Shown: positions 36,447-46,517 of the stretch, in pieces
Layout of the letters: each line of letters begins with the position of its first letter
Numbering within the stretch: position 1 is the stretch's first letter
From: Papilionanthe hookeriana x Papilionanthe teres
Lineage: Eukaryota > Streptophyta > Magnoliopsida > Asparagales > Orchidaceae
Direction: 5' to 3'
DNA length: 64,000 nt
NCBI GenBank assembly: GCA_022702705.1
Contig: CM040432.1
Location: forward strand, 44,728,540 to 44,792,539
The notes under the pieces: model-generated
What the model was told of the DNA's origin: nothing
What the model saw: the letters and a program-made list of their open reading frames with translations, nothing else
Database searches by the model: none
Translations under genes and position numbers: made by a program

Positions 36447-37410
36447 ATGTCTGCCCCAAAGGTGATTTTCTCCTTCACCAATGGACTGGACTTCGCTGTT
36501 TACAAGGATGAGATGCCTGACAATGGGATCATCCGTTTCGGGCAAGGATTCGAGAACACAAATGTCAAGATCACTGACGTTACCCTTTTCACACTTACAG
36601 ACAAAGTGTCTGAAACTGAAAGACCTTTGATCGAGTTCAATCTTAAGTCAACTCAAGAGTTGCCTCCACTGCAAAGGGTTCCAGCTGAGAAGAATACTAC
36701 TGTACATAGGAGGACTGTTATCTCTACCCCCACTGGTCTAGTCGTCTCTGCACCTACCCCGGCTTCCGCCAAACTGAAGGGGAAAGAAGTTCAAATTTGT
36801 AACGAGCATGTTACCGTGGAGGGTACAGATTTCCGTGCAAGACCTTTTGTTTTCGAAATTGGGTCCAGCTCAAGGGTTCCACTCCTAACACGTACTCAGA
36901 GAAGAAACAGAGGTAGGAAGATTGCTAGAAAGGCCAGAGCTGCTGAAGTCGCTTTCTTAGAAGAAATTCCTGAGTACACACCACTACCTGAGTACATACC
37001 ATTGCACGAGTATACACCGCTTTTGGAAGGAAGTAGATTCCATCCCTTTCCGCCGCGGTGACGAGGAAAATGTCCGCAAGATTGCTTCTACATTACCTCG
37101 ACCCGCATACTATAGCGACGACTGAAAGTAAAGGGCTAGGATTACACCATTTGCCCGACTACGACGTGTGATAGAGAAGTTAGCAAAGAAAGAGAAATGT
37201 CCCGTATCAGATATTTTAAGAAGAATAGGGTGGGTACCAGCCAAGTCCCGTCTTGGGCCGCGAGTAGAACCCGTTGTCGCCACAGAAAAGTCAAATAAGA
37301 AGATGAAGGCTAGTCCACCTGTTGTTGTTTCAGGTTTACAGATCAGGGAGGATATCACCTTCCAGCATTCAGCCGACAGACCATCCGGTCCTAGGCCTTT
37401 TGCTCGCTAG
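36447..37410 (+). pseudogene. Ogre ORF1, upstream of gag, frameshifted
   Basis: ATG at 36447 (MSAPKVIFSFTNGLDFAV), preceded directly by an acceptor-like CTACCTTGCAG. The first frame ends at TGA 37059-37061. Reading continues in another frame (GDEENVRKIASTLPRPAYYSDD, stops near 37123, then KLAKKEKCPVSDILRRIGW to 37410), so the original was about 320 residues. There is a basic stretch LTRTQRRNRGRKIARKARA and a proline-rich repeat (EYTPLPEYIPLHEYTPL). The function of ORF1 in Ogre elements is not known. Its N-terminal motif (F-x-N-G) and TQRRN motif recur in the leader of the AlkB ORF at 45 kb. Confidence 0.7.
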
Positions 37411-37681
37411 AAGGATGATATGGCGTCCTACTACCGGCCGATTGAGACCGAAACAACGACCTGAAAAGGAAAGTCTCGTCAGGAGACTCGAGTCCGAAGA
37501 GAGCGTCACTGCAATGAAGGGGACTCCCAAAAAGGAAACCCAACAGCCATTGCATGATAACTGCGAAACCGCACAAAAAAGACCATTAGAGGATGCTATG
37601 GAAAAGCTAAGAACCGACATTCAATGATTAGCAAGAGAAAGAGAAGAAAATTTTGGAGATGAAGTTGACTCGTCGGAGTTC

Positions 37682-38830
37682 ATGGATGACGAATATGTGG
37701 AGAACAACATGGTTGAAACACGAGCATCGTCAGCCTCGCAAGGTGCCCCGGCAGCTGTGGAGAGAGATGAACCGGAAGCATTAAGAGCACAAATTCGAGA
37801 AAAAGATGATACGATCTCCCAAATGGCAAAAAGGATGGAAGAGATGGCTGCAGCCCTAGCCACTCTTCAGAGTCAGGCTCAACCCCCAAGAGAAACGCCT
37901 CCAGAAGTTATTCATATTACAGACGGAGGAAAAGAAATTACATCTGTTAATGGAGACGATCAACCAAAGAAAGACTCTACTCAGAATATGATTCCAGAAA
38001 AGGACATCAAGAACAGGGTAGAACAGCAGGTACGAGAAGCCTTAGCACACTCTAAGAGCGGAGCATCTATTCAGACGGGTAGACCTTACCCCGAAGAATT
38101 TGATGCGATACTGATACCCAAAGGCTTCGTACCACCTCTGCTCAAGACTTTTGATGGTACTGGAAATCCTCGACAGCATGTTGCACATTTTCGCGCTAGT
38201 TGTTGCAACACCTGTGGAAGTGACGCCTTACTCTTCTGACAGTTCGTCAGCAGCCTGTCAGGGATCGCCTTTGATTGGTACACAGAGTTTCCGAACAGTT
38301 CGGTAAATACATTTTCAGAATTGGAAAACCTTTTCGTGAAACGGTTTGCCGAAGCTCAGCACCATATCACCATCAGTGACTTAGTGGTGGAGAAATAGAA
38401 ACCGAATGAAACTTTAGTGGACTACATACTTCGATGGAGAAATCTAAGTATGAAGTGTGAGCCACAGCTACAAGAGCAGCATGCAGTCGGTATCTTGCTT
38501 AAAAGCATTCACGGCCCGATAGCACTTCTCCTTAAGGGATTTACGATTAAGACTTTCGAGAAGTTGTTAAGCAAGGACGGAAGCTTGCAAGAGGAAGCAA
38601 AGCAACTAAGTTTCATCGATAAAACAGACAAACAGAAGCCTATGAAGACATTTGAAAAGAAATTTGGGATCGTCGTGGCAGTCGATAAGGCAAGCGACCA
38701 ATGCGAAATACGACCAGGAAACGGCAGCGATCCAGCTATCAACAACCTCAACAGAACTACCAACAACCTCAACCCGGTTATCGGCCAACTCAATAATATG
38801 AACAACCGTCTCGCCCACAGCGCACATTAA
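37682..38830 (+). pseudogene. Ogre gag (capsid region), two nonsense mutations
   Basis: Starts near 37682 with an acidic coiled-coil segment (LRAQIREKDDTISQMAKRME), then GFVPPLLKTFDGTGNPRQHV and the retrotransposon gag signature QFVSSLSGIAFDWYTE followed by FVKRFAEA. The same frame is cut by TGA at 38237-38239 (expected R or similar before QFVSS; CGA to TGA fits) and TAG at 38396-38398 (K*KPNETL, expected Q; CAG to TAG). It ends in a repetitive NNLN stretch at 38830, after which the frame shifts. Gag would form the particle; this copy is inactive. Confidence 0.85.
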
Positions 38831-38871
38831 AGGAGCTTATAAATAGAGAATATCCATTCAAGAATGAGGCA

Positions 38872-39156
38872 GTGCTAAAGATGTTCCGCAGTTTGATGAA
38901 GACTTCGGACTTTCGACTGCCAGAACCCAAGAAGCCAGAAGAAGTTAATAAGAAGGACCATCCCAACTACTGCCCTTACCACCAGATGCTTGGACATAAG
39001 ATAAAGGATTGCATCACCTTCGAGAGTTGGCTTGACAACGATCTGCGAAAGGGGAACATAACGATCCCGAAGGAATACATGAAAGAACCCCGAAAGGAGG
39101 TTACGTCAATGTTATTTCAACGGATCCCATTGTTCGATGGACCCTTACACAACTGA
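38872..39156 (+). pseudogene. Ogre gag C-terminal part with modified zinc-knuckle-like motif
   Basis: In a new frame after gag: KTSDFRLPEPKKPEE, then YCPYHQMLGHKIKDC (C-x2-H-x4-H-x4-C), the variant nucleic-acid-binding knuckle common in Tat-lineage gag proteins. It is separated from the capsid part by a frameshift near 38825. Confidence 0.7.
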
Positions 39157-39493
39157 TGATGGATGGAGTACCGCTTGGACGAAGTCATCGAAGAAAATTT
39201 TGGACCACATCCAGGCCTCTCCGGAGCATGCTTCAACTCAGAGTTTGAAACCTGTTAAGCTGGCGCCATCGCTTGCAATTGAAGAATCGCCCCAGGAAGA
39301 AAAGACTGTAGAAAAGAAGGAGATCGAAGAAGAATAAAGGACCGAGGCTCCTAAGGCTAGACTAGGGGCTGCTTATCCTAGGATGGTTGTTTCCGATTCG
39401 GGGGAAAAATTCCTCGAACCTCTGACTCTGTATGATTATTTGCTCGCTCCGGCGGGATCTTATAATGATAAGAGTTATGGCGTTGGCTAAGTT

Positions 39494-40749
39494 TTGACTG
39501 TTTCTAACGATTACGTAACTAACAAAATCCAATCTAATCCGGATCTTGATTTTGATACCAATAACAATTCTCAAATCATACACAACCTCGACAATCACAA
39601 CGACAAAGAAGACATTCATCAAGAAGGCTATGAAAGTTCAACAAGAAATAAATCTATATGTGAATTCCATGGAACTCCAATCACAATAGAGTTAGAGCTT
39701 TCAGATTCCGAAGCAACTCCAGAAGAACCTGTCATGCCGATTCAAAAGGAAACACCAGTAAACTCGGTACCGGATTCGAAGAAATCACGAAGTCAACTTA
39801 AGGAGCGGAAGGGTTCTACCTCCAAGAATGGGTCCAAAAGACAAAGGAAAGCAGGTGGTTGTTCAGGAAGAATCAACCCCAGCAAAAGAATTGCCCATTC
39901 GAGAAGAAACTGAGACACATGATAACAAAGTGGACTATAACGTGCTAGCCCATCTTAGGAAACTACCAGCCAAGCGAGCATCTACGACGCTCTCATCTTG
40001 TCGAAAGAGATGAGGGAAGCTGCGAGTCAAAGCCTTACTTGATCCGGAGATTTGTTTAGCTCGGATGGCACGAGATTCCTTAGATGAGGTTTGCTCGTTA
40101 AAGGAACAACGGGGTGTTACCTTCACGGACGGTGATCTACTACTCGGGACGACCGATCACAACCGACCGTTGTATATTTCGATTCTGATCGAAAAATTTA
40201 CGCTCTCCGAGGTATTGGTAGATCCAGGAGCATCGATCAACATAATGAATCTTCGGACGCTAGCATACCTGGAAATTGATGCTCGCGAGCTTGAGCGGAT
40301 AAGATGTTACGAAGAGGATTCAACCAGAAAGTAGAAAGAGCCCTTGGATCAATAACACTGTTGATGAAGACCGGTGACTTAGCAAAGACAACCGCAAAAT
40401 TCCATTCCATATAATTGACTCTGAGACATCGTTCAACGCTCTACTTCGCCGACCGTGGATCCATGAAAACCAGATGGTACCGTCGTCTCTGCATCAGTGC
40501 ATAAAATACTACGAAGGAGGAGAACAGTGCATTAAAGGTAATTTGCAACCTTTCTCCGTACATGAGATTGGAATCCATGAAGATGCAGCTTATTACGCAC
40601 CTCCGAAGAAAACAATCTTCTCCAGAAACACCGTGCCAAATGAAGCAAAAGAAATTCGAGACGATGAAGAACCTGAAGTTCTAGTCCAACAGTCACTCAC
40701 CACTCCCTTACGGCGAGATGGTGAAGGTTTCTCCAGAACTCACATCTGA
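39494..40749 (+). pseudogene. Ogre gag-pro linker and aspartic protease, several frameshifts
   Basis: An acidic linker (39494-39913) overlaps in another frame with VDYNVLAHLRKLPAK (near 39930-39975). A further shift gives SIYDALILSKEMREA, the conserved segment before the protease. The protease core is in the 40065-40334 frame: LSEVLVDPGASINIMNL. The active-site triplet reads D-P-G rather than D-T/S-G, which may be natural variation in this lineage or a mutation. After a stop at 40334 the flank FHIIDSETSFNALLRRPWIHEN and SLHQCIKYYEGG is recognisable across two frames. It would process the polyprotein; it is inactive here. Confidence 0.75.
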
Positions 40750-40808
40750 GTAGAGGCCAGGGACGAGGTCGTGGAAGAGACACTGGGACAGTTGGACAGA
40801 AAAAGCCG

Positions 40809-43425
40809 ATGATCAACATTGATTGGGAGAACAGCTCTGAGGAAGAAGAGGAAATCAAGAAAGAAGCAGCTACAATAAACCGGAAGAAACCACAATTCAA
40901 GATTTCTCTTAAAGATGAGAAGAACGAAGAATACAAATCGAAGTACGAGAAGATTAACCACTATGTACACACTATGACCCTGACCCCAATCCAGTTTAAT
41001 AAGATTGAGGGTATGGTGGTCAAAGAAGTACATAGCAGCGGTGCAAAGCCAATCAAATTTTACCGTGGCACTTCTTCTTCCAATACTGAAAACAATGTAC
41101 AATTTGAAGATGTCACTTCTTCCGAATTAATGGAATTACCTTTTGAGTGGTACTCTCCCTGTGTTCAAAATTTAATTCAGCGTGGTGTCTTACCTCGACA
41201 ATGGACAAAAGGCCGATCACAACACTTTAAAAAATTATGGAATAATGTCGGTTGGCCTCCCAATTCAAAACATGGTCTCAGATTCGGCACAGTAGGTTCA
41301 GTTGAAGATACGGAATTTTGCTTGGTTGTCACTTGCAAACCTAATGAAGACTGTTTGGAAACTACAAAAGATCTTGAAGATCTACAAATTGGAGACGCTC
41401 CACCAGAGTTCGAAGAAGAAATCAAATCTACAATAGACGAGTTAATGGAAGTTAACTTAGGTACTAGAGAAGAGCCTAGGCCAACCTTTGTTAGCTCCTT
41501 ACTCAATAAAGAAGATTTTGAGGAAATGATCAAGCTATTAATGGAATTCAAGGACTGTTTTGCTTGGAGTTACAACGAAATGCCGGGATTAGCTCTAGAA
41601 GTCGCAGTTCACAGGCTAGGAGTGGATCCTACTTCCGTTCCAGTCAAACAAGCTTCCAGAAGAATGCGTTTGAAAATTGAACAACAAGTAATAGCCGAAG
41701 TTAAAAAGCTAATCGACGCTAAATTTGTCCGTGAAGAACAATACCCTACTTGGCTAGCCAATGTGGTACCAGTCAGGAAGAAGAATGGTCAAATCAGAAT
41801 CTGCGTGGATTTCAGAGACTTGAACAAAGCATGTCCGAAGGATGAATTTCCACTACTAATTCCAGAGTTAATGATCGACATCGCTTCGACACATGAAATA
41901 TTCTCTTTCATAGTTGGATCTTCAGGATACAACCAGATAAAGATGGCACCAGAAGACGAAAAGCTCACGGCATTCAGAACACCAATCAGAGTGTATTGCT
42001 TACACGATAATGTCATTCGGACTAAAGAACGCGGGAGAAACATACCAAAGAGCAATGACAAAGATTTTTGATGAGCTCATTCACAACCAAGTTGAGTGCT
42101 ATGTTGATGATGTGGTCATCAAAAGCAAACTGAAGGAAGATCACCTGTATGATTTGAGAATTGTCTTCGAGCGACTAAGGCAATACAACCTTAAGATGAA
42201 TCCCTTAAAATGCGCCTTTGGCGTCACCTCCGGGAAATTCTTAGGATTCATTGTCCGACATCGCGGGATCAAAATTGATCCGGAAAAGATTAAAGCTATC
42301 TTAGAAATGCCGCCTCCCAAAACCTTAAAACAGCTACGATCCTTTCAAGGGAAGCTGGCATATCTTCGTAGCTTTATTTAGAACTTGTCAGGTAGGTGTC
42401 AGCCCTTCTCGGCATTAGTTAAAAAGGACGCCAAATTCGTTTGGGAAGAGAAATGCCAATGGACCTTCGAGGACATTAAACAATACTTAAGGACACCTCC
42501 TGTCTTAGCAGCCCCAGTCTCAGGTAGACCGTTGATACTTTATACCGCGGCTTTAGATGACTCCCTTGGAGCCCTGCTAGCCCAGGTCAATGATGAGGGA
42601 AAATAAAATGCTCTCTACTACTTAAGCCATCGTTTGATTTCTATGGAAGTAAAGTATCCTCCAATTGAGAAGCATTGTTTGTCCCTGATCTTCGCCGCTC
42701 AAAAGCTCAGGCATTACATGCTCTCTCATAAGGTCAACCTTATCTCGAAAGTTAATCCGTTGCAATATTTGATGACCCATCCAACACTTTCTGGAAGACT
42801 TGCCAGGTGGTCGATGATACTATTGCAATTCGACATAACTTTCGTTCCTCTTCGTGCCATAAAGGGACAAGTTCTAGCTGATTTCCTTGCAGCACACCCT
42901 TTACCGGTAGATTCGTCTCTCGACGACGACTTGCCAGATGAACAAATAATGAGCCTAGAAGACACTGATGATCGACGTTGGGAACTATACTTCGACGGAG
43001 CATCCTTAGCACAGAAAGACAAAGAATTGCAAACGATAATACTCGGTAAGGCAGGAATCGGACTAATCTTTATAACACCGGAGCGGGGGATGTTAAGATA
43101 CTCCTACCACTTAACAAAGCCGTGCACAAACAACGAGGTAGAATATGAGGCCCTCATAACAGGACTAGAACTGACCATTCAAATGGGAATAACAGATATC
43201 AACATCTACGGAGATTCTCAGTTAATCATTCAACAGTTCGTCGGACAATACAGAATTTTAAAGCCAAGACTCGAACAATACTTTTAGTATGCCATGAAAC
43301 TGTTGGAACAAATTCCTAATGTAACAATCTACAAGATCCCTAGAAGAGAAAATACTCTCGCGGATGCGCTAGCTCGCCTTGCAAAAGAATTTGCTCGCTA
43401 CAAGATGAGTCCGTTGAAATGTTAG
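40809..43425 (+). pseudogene. Ogre reverse transcriptase, RNase H and second (archaeal-type) RNase H
   Basis: The RT N-terminal half is in the 40809-42071 frame (WLANVVPVRKKNGQIRICVDF, DLNKACPKDEFPL). Motif A reads FIVGSSGYNQI; the catalytic Asp expected where V is encoded (41913-41915) is lost. Near 41995 a one-base shift moves to the next frame (MSFGLKNAGETYQRAM, YVDDVVIKSK near 42100). Stops at 42379-42381, 42604-42606 and 43285-43287 interrupt the rest. The connecting RNase H is at about 42530-42760 (LYTAALDDSLGALL). A second RNase H at about 42980-43400 has WELYFDGASLA, NNEVEYEAL, IYGDSQLIIQQ and ADALARLA. This dual RNase H is diagnostic of the Tat lineage. Confidence 0.88.
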
Positions 43426-43659
43426 TTCAAGGACGACGAGTCCTATCACGGCTCGACATGGATATGATACGGAAATCGGAAAAAGTAGAGGAATCGATTG
43501 CGGCGGTGACGGAAAACACGAGAAGATTGGCATCGACCGCTAATAGACTACACCGCAAACAGGGAAATTACCAGACGATAAGTCATTAGCACATCAAATT
43601 AAGAAAAGAGCTCTATCTTACGCATTAATAAACAATACATTATACAGAAGGTCTTTGAT

Positions 43660-44744
43660 CAGATGTGGTTAAGATGCCTGAGCGGGTCTGAGGCTCGTGA
43701 AATTGTCAAAGAAGTGCATTCAGGACTTTGTGGCGCTCATCAGTCGGGTCCGAAAATGAAAATGAAAATTAAAAGACTAGGGTATTGCGGCCCTAGATGA
43801 TGACCGATCGCATGAAAGTCGCCAAGAGTTGTCACCGAGTGCCGAGTGCACGGAGTGGTTCTACACCGACCTCCGAACGTGCTACATCCGACAATTGCGT
43901 CGTGGCCATTTGAGTGTTGGGGCACGGATATAGTGGGTCCGATAGAACCACCTTCTTCAAGAGGACATCGCTTCATCCTTGCAGCTATAAACTACTTTTC
44001 TAAATGGGCAGAAGCAGTTCCACTCAGAGAAGTAAAGGCACACCACGTGCTACAATTTTTCAAGAATCAAGTTGTATATCGTTTAGGAGTACCGCGCAGA
44101 ATCATTTCAGATAATGGACACGCATTCAGAAGTACAAAGATCAACAATTTTGTCAGAAGACATGGAATCGATTGGCGATATTCAACAATCTACTACCCAA
44201 GAGCAAACGGCTAAAGAAAACTTTGGATGACAACAAGAGAAATTGGCACGAGAAGTTGTTAGAAGCCTTATGGGCCTACAGGACAACTTTCAGGACTCCT
44301 ACTCAGTCTACACCTTATACTTTGGTGTACGGGTCCAAGGCAATTTTACCTTTAGAGGTTCAGCTTCCATCACTCAGGATTGCAGCTGTAAATAAAATTA
44401 CTACAGAAGAACATGCCAGATTACGACTGGAAGAACTGGAAAACTTGGAAGGAAAAAGACTTGCAGCACAACAAAATTTGGAACTATACCAAGCTAAGAT
44501 GATCCAGGCCCATGATAAATTGGTCCGCCCAAGAACTTTCAAAGTTGGTGACTTAGTTCTTATTCTCAGAAGACCTATTCTTGCACATCGCAAGATAGGA
44601 GGCAAATTTGAGCCGACTTGGGAAGGACCGTTTGTAGTCGAGGCAGTCTACTCAGGAGGCTCCTACCAACTTGTGGATTGCCAAGGAGAACGACAAATGC
44701 TTCCAATCAACAGACGATATTTGAAGAAGTATTATGCAACCTGA
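43660..44744 (+). pseudogene. Ogre integrase, catalytic Glu region deleted
   Basis: The zinc domain is degenerate: EVHSGLCGAHQSGPKM near 43700-43755, then frame changes before ECRVHGVVLHRPPN. The core frame 43846-44214 has the first Asp in WGTDIVGPI and the second in ISDNGHAF, and stops after YYPRANG. Sequence continues in another frame from about 44213 (LKKTLDDNKRNWHEKLLEAL, LWAYRTTFRTPTQSTPY) to the C-terminal domain (FKVGDLVLILR, GKFEPTWEGPFVV) ending at 44744. The QAE-type segment carrying the catalytic Glu is missing at the junction, so a small deletion destroyed both frame and active site. Confidence 0.88.
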
Positions 44745-45039
44745 TGTTTCGAAGGGTGGCCTCTAAAATAGAGACTTATCCCTAGAAACACGAGTAAAGT
44801 AATCACTTTGTGACAGGGTCTGAACCCAAAAACATAAAAAATGGATAGAAATATATGTGCTAAAAATAAAATATGTGAAAATCATAATAATAAAGTTTTA
44901 CCCTTCTTTTCAAATTAAATCTTGTTCCTGATCTTTCTTCATCTTTTCCTACTTTTCTTAAAAATTAAAATTGGAATAAGTGAATAAGAATCTTCAGTGA
45001 TAAATACTTTCTTAATGTTCTTGTTCTTAGTACAGCCCC

Positions 45040-45066
45040 TGATCCTTTCCTTGTCTTCTTCGCAGG
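45040..45066 (+). other. Splice-acceptor-like site before the AlkB ORF
   Basis: A pyrimidine-rich run (CCTTTCCTTGTCTTCTTCGCAG) ends in AG at 45064-45065, about 320 bp after integrase. Reading from 45067 gives the ORF1-like leader in an open frame without an ATG at its start, as expected for an internal exon. Inferred from sequence only. Confidence 0.45.
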
Positions 45067-45393
45067 GAAATATCGAACAGGCGGTTGGTCCTAAACTTTA
45101 AAAATGGCGTGAGTCTCGCACTCGATGAAAAGAGGGTGAAGGATGGAGCGATGATAGAAATTGATTCGACTTCACACCAGCCGGCCTACGGTATGAAGAA
45201 AATGATTGGGTCCCCGTGGACCGAAAAGAGCTTTATAGCCGAGACAGGTGATGAAGATGGGTGGCCCGAGCCACCAATCCGAGCAACAACGAAAAGAAAG
45301 ACAAGCACCGAGGAAAGCAAGAAAATCAAGTCGGTAGTTGCCACGGTAGAGGGCGAGGCTCGTCGGCGCCGTGCCCGCGAATTCAAGAAGTGA
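45067..45393 (+). pseudogene. ORF1-like leader of the AlkB ORF
   Basis: Open frame from the acceptor-like site to a stop at 45391-45393, with no early ATG. It begins RRLVLNFKNGVSLALDEK, which aligns without gaps to the start of ORF1 (PKVIFSFTNGLDFAVYKDE): shared F, N-G and A with hydrophobic positions kept. It ends in a basic region (EGEARRRRAREFKK). The AlkB frame overlaps it and continues with EVRRATLTATQRRN, matching LTRTQRRN of ORF1, so leader and AlkB were probably one protein split by a one-base shift near 45385. Confidence 0.5.
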
Positions 45394-46517
45394 GGAGAGC
45401 TACACTCACTGCTACTCAAAGAAGGAATAAAAATCACCATATCCGCAAGATGTTGACTAAACTAGCAGCAGATCAACACGAGGAAACAACCACCTTCGCC
45501 AACACACACATTTCAAAGATGTCGGTTCGTCAGGAACCTGAAAAGAGAGAACAAGTTCCAAGAACAATAGAAAGGATAAGCAAAACTCTAAGGAGACCAG
45601 AGGCAGAGAGATTACCGCGACGCCAGACAGAGCCATCAGTGGTAAGAAACCTTGTTGCGAGAGCAACCCCGGAGGATGTCCCGACAGAGACAATCCCCGA
45701 GGAGCCAAGGTATGCAGGAGAACGTGACGAGATTGAGCCATACATTCCACAATACGTTACTAGGCCTCGTCACTTGCAGATCATCCCAGAATATGAACTG
45801 GAAAGAATGCAAAATGTTAAGAAGAAAACCTTTGAATACTTTGAGAGGATTAGAGGCAAAAGAGTCAACAATCTGGAAGGCCTCGAGTTACACACAGGTG
45901 TATTCTCAGAGTACGAGCAACAACAAATTGTGGATTGCATTTTAGAACTTCAGAAGATGGGTCGAGCAGGTCGTCTGAGAGAAAAGACTTATTCGGAACC
46001 CCGGAAATGGATGCCAGGGAAAGGAAGAGTCACAATACAATGCGGATGTTACTATAACTTTGCAGAGGACAGAAAAGGAAATCCACCAGGGATACTCCGT
46101 CACGGTGAGGTGGATCCAATGCCGAGAATAATTAAAAGAATGGTGAAAAGAATGATAACGTGGGGGGTACGCCGACGGATCGTATACCCGACGAGTTGCA
46201 TCATCAACATTTATCAGAAGGGCGACTACATACCTCCACACATAGACCATCACGACTTTGTCAGACCTTTCTGCATAGTTTCGTTCGGCAACCAATGCAA
46301 TATCATGTTCGGATCTAACCTCCGGATAGCAAGCCCGGGTAAGTTCCGAGGGCCGGTGGAGATACCACTGCCGGTAGGTTCCGTTATGATATTACAAGGA
46401 AATGGAGCAGATGTCGCAAAGCATTGCATACCGGGAGTACCACTGGAGCGGATCTCCGTCACTTTTAGAAGGATGGACGACAGAAAGGCACCATACCACT
46501 TCCAGCCAGATCCATAA
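45261..46517 (+). CDS. AlkB-family Fe(II)/2-oxoglutarate dioxygenase, ALKBH9/10-like, carried by the retrotransposon
   Basis: The frame is open for 418 codons (GTG at 45261; first ATG at 45450, residue 64, which keeps the whole domain). Residues 1-200 are basic and low in order. The dioxygenase domain spans about 203-405: VNNLEGLELHTGVFS, RKWMPGKGRVTIQ, CIINIY, IPPHIDHHDF, CNIMFGSNL, LPVGSVMILQGNGADVAKH. The Fe(II) triad H327, D329, H388 is present, as are N316 and Y318 and the R397-x5-R403 pair that bind 2-oxoglutarate in AlkB enzymes. Resemblance is to plant ALKBH9/ALKBH10, which remove N6-methyl from adenine in mRNA. It lies between integrase and the 3' UTR, same strand, inside both LTRs. 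No stop or frameshift interrupts the domain although gag-pol is decayed. Substrate and activity are inferred. Confidence 0.9.
   Translation: MARATNPSNNEKKDKHRGKQENQVGSCHGRGRGSSAPCPRIQEVRRATLTATQRRNKNHHIRKMLTKLAADQHEETTTFANTHISKMSVRQEPEKREQVPRTIERISKTLRRPEAERLPRRQTEPSVVRNLVARATPEDVPTETIPEEPRYAGERDEIEPYIPQYVTRPRHLQIIPEYELERMQNVKKKTFEYFERIRGKRVNNLEGLELHTGVFSEYEQQQIVDCILELQKMGRAGRLREKTYSEPRKWMPGKGRVTIQCGCYYNFAEDRKGNPPGILRHGEVDPMPRIIKRMVKRMITWGVRRRIVYPTSCIINIYQKGDYIPPHIDHHDFVRPFCIVSFGNQCNIMFGSNLRIASPGKFRGPVEIPLPVGSVMILQGNGADVAKHCIPGVPLERISVTFRRMDDRKAPYHFQPDP

Noticed and set aside
40740..42061. Antisense ORFs opposite RT
   Set aside because: Shadow frames of the RT-RNase H coding strand.
45261..46517. 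AlkB ORF as an unrelated host gene that happens to lie inside the element
   Set aside because: It lies within the LTR-bounded, target-duplicated unit, on the same strand, without introns in the domain, between integrase and the 3' UTR repeats, with a leader resembling ORF1. Capture by the element is the simpler reading, though other copies are needed for proof.
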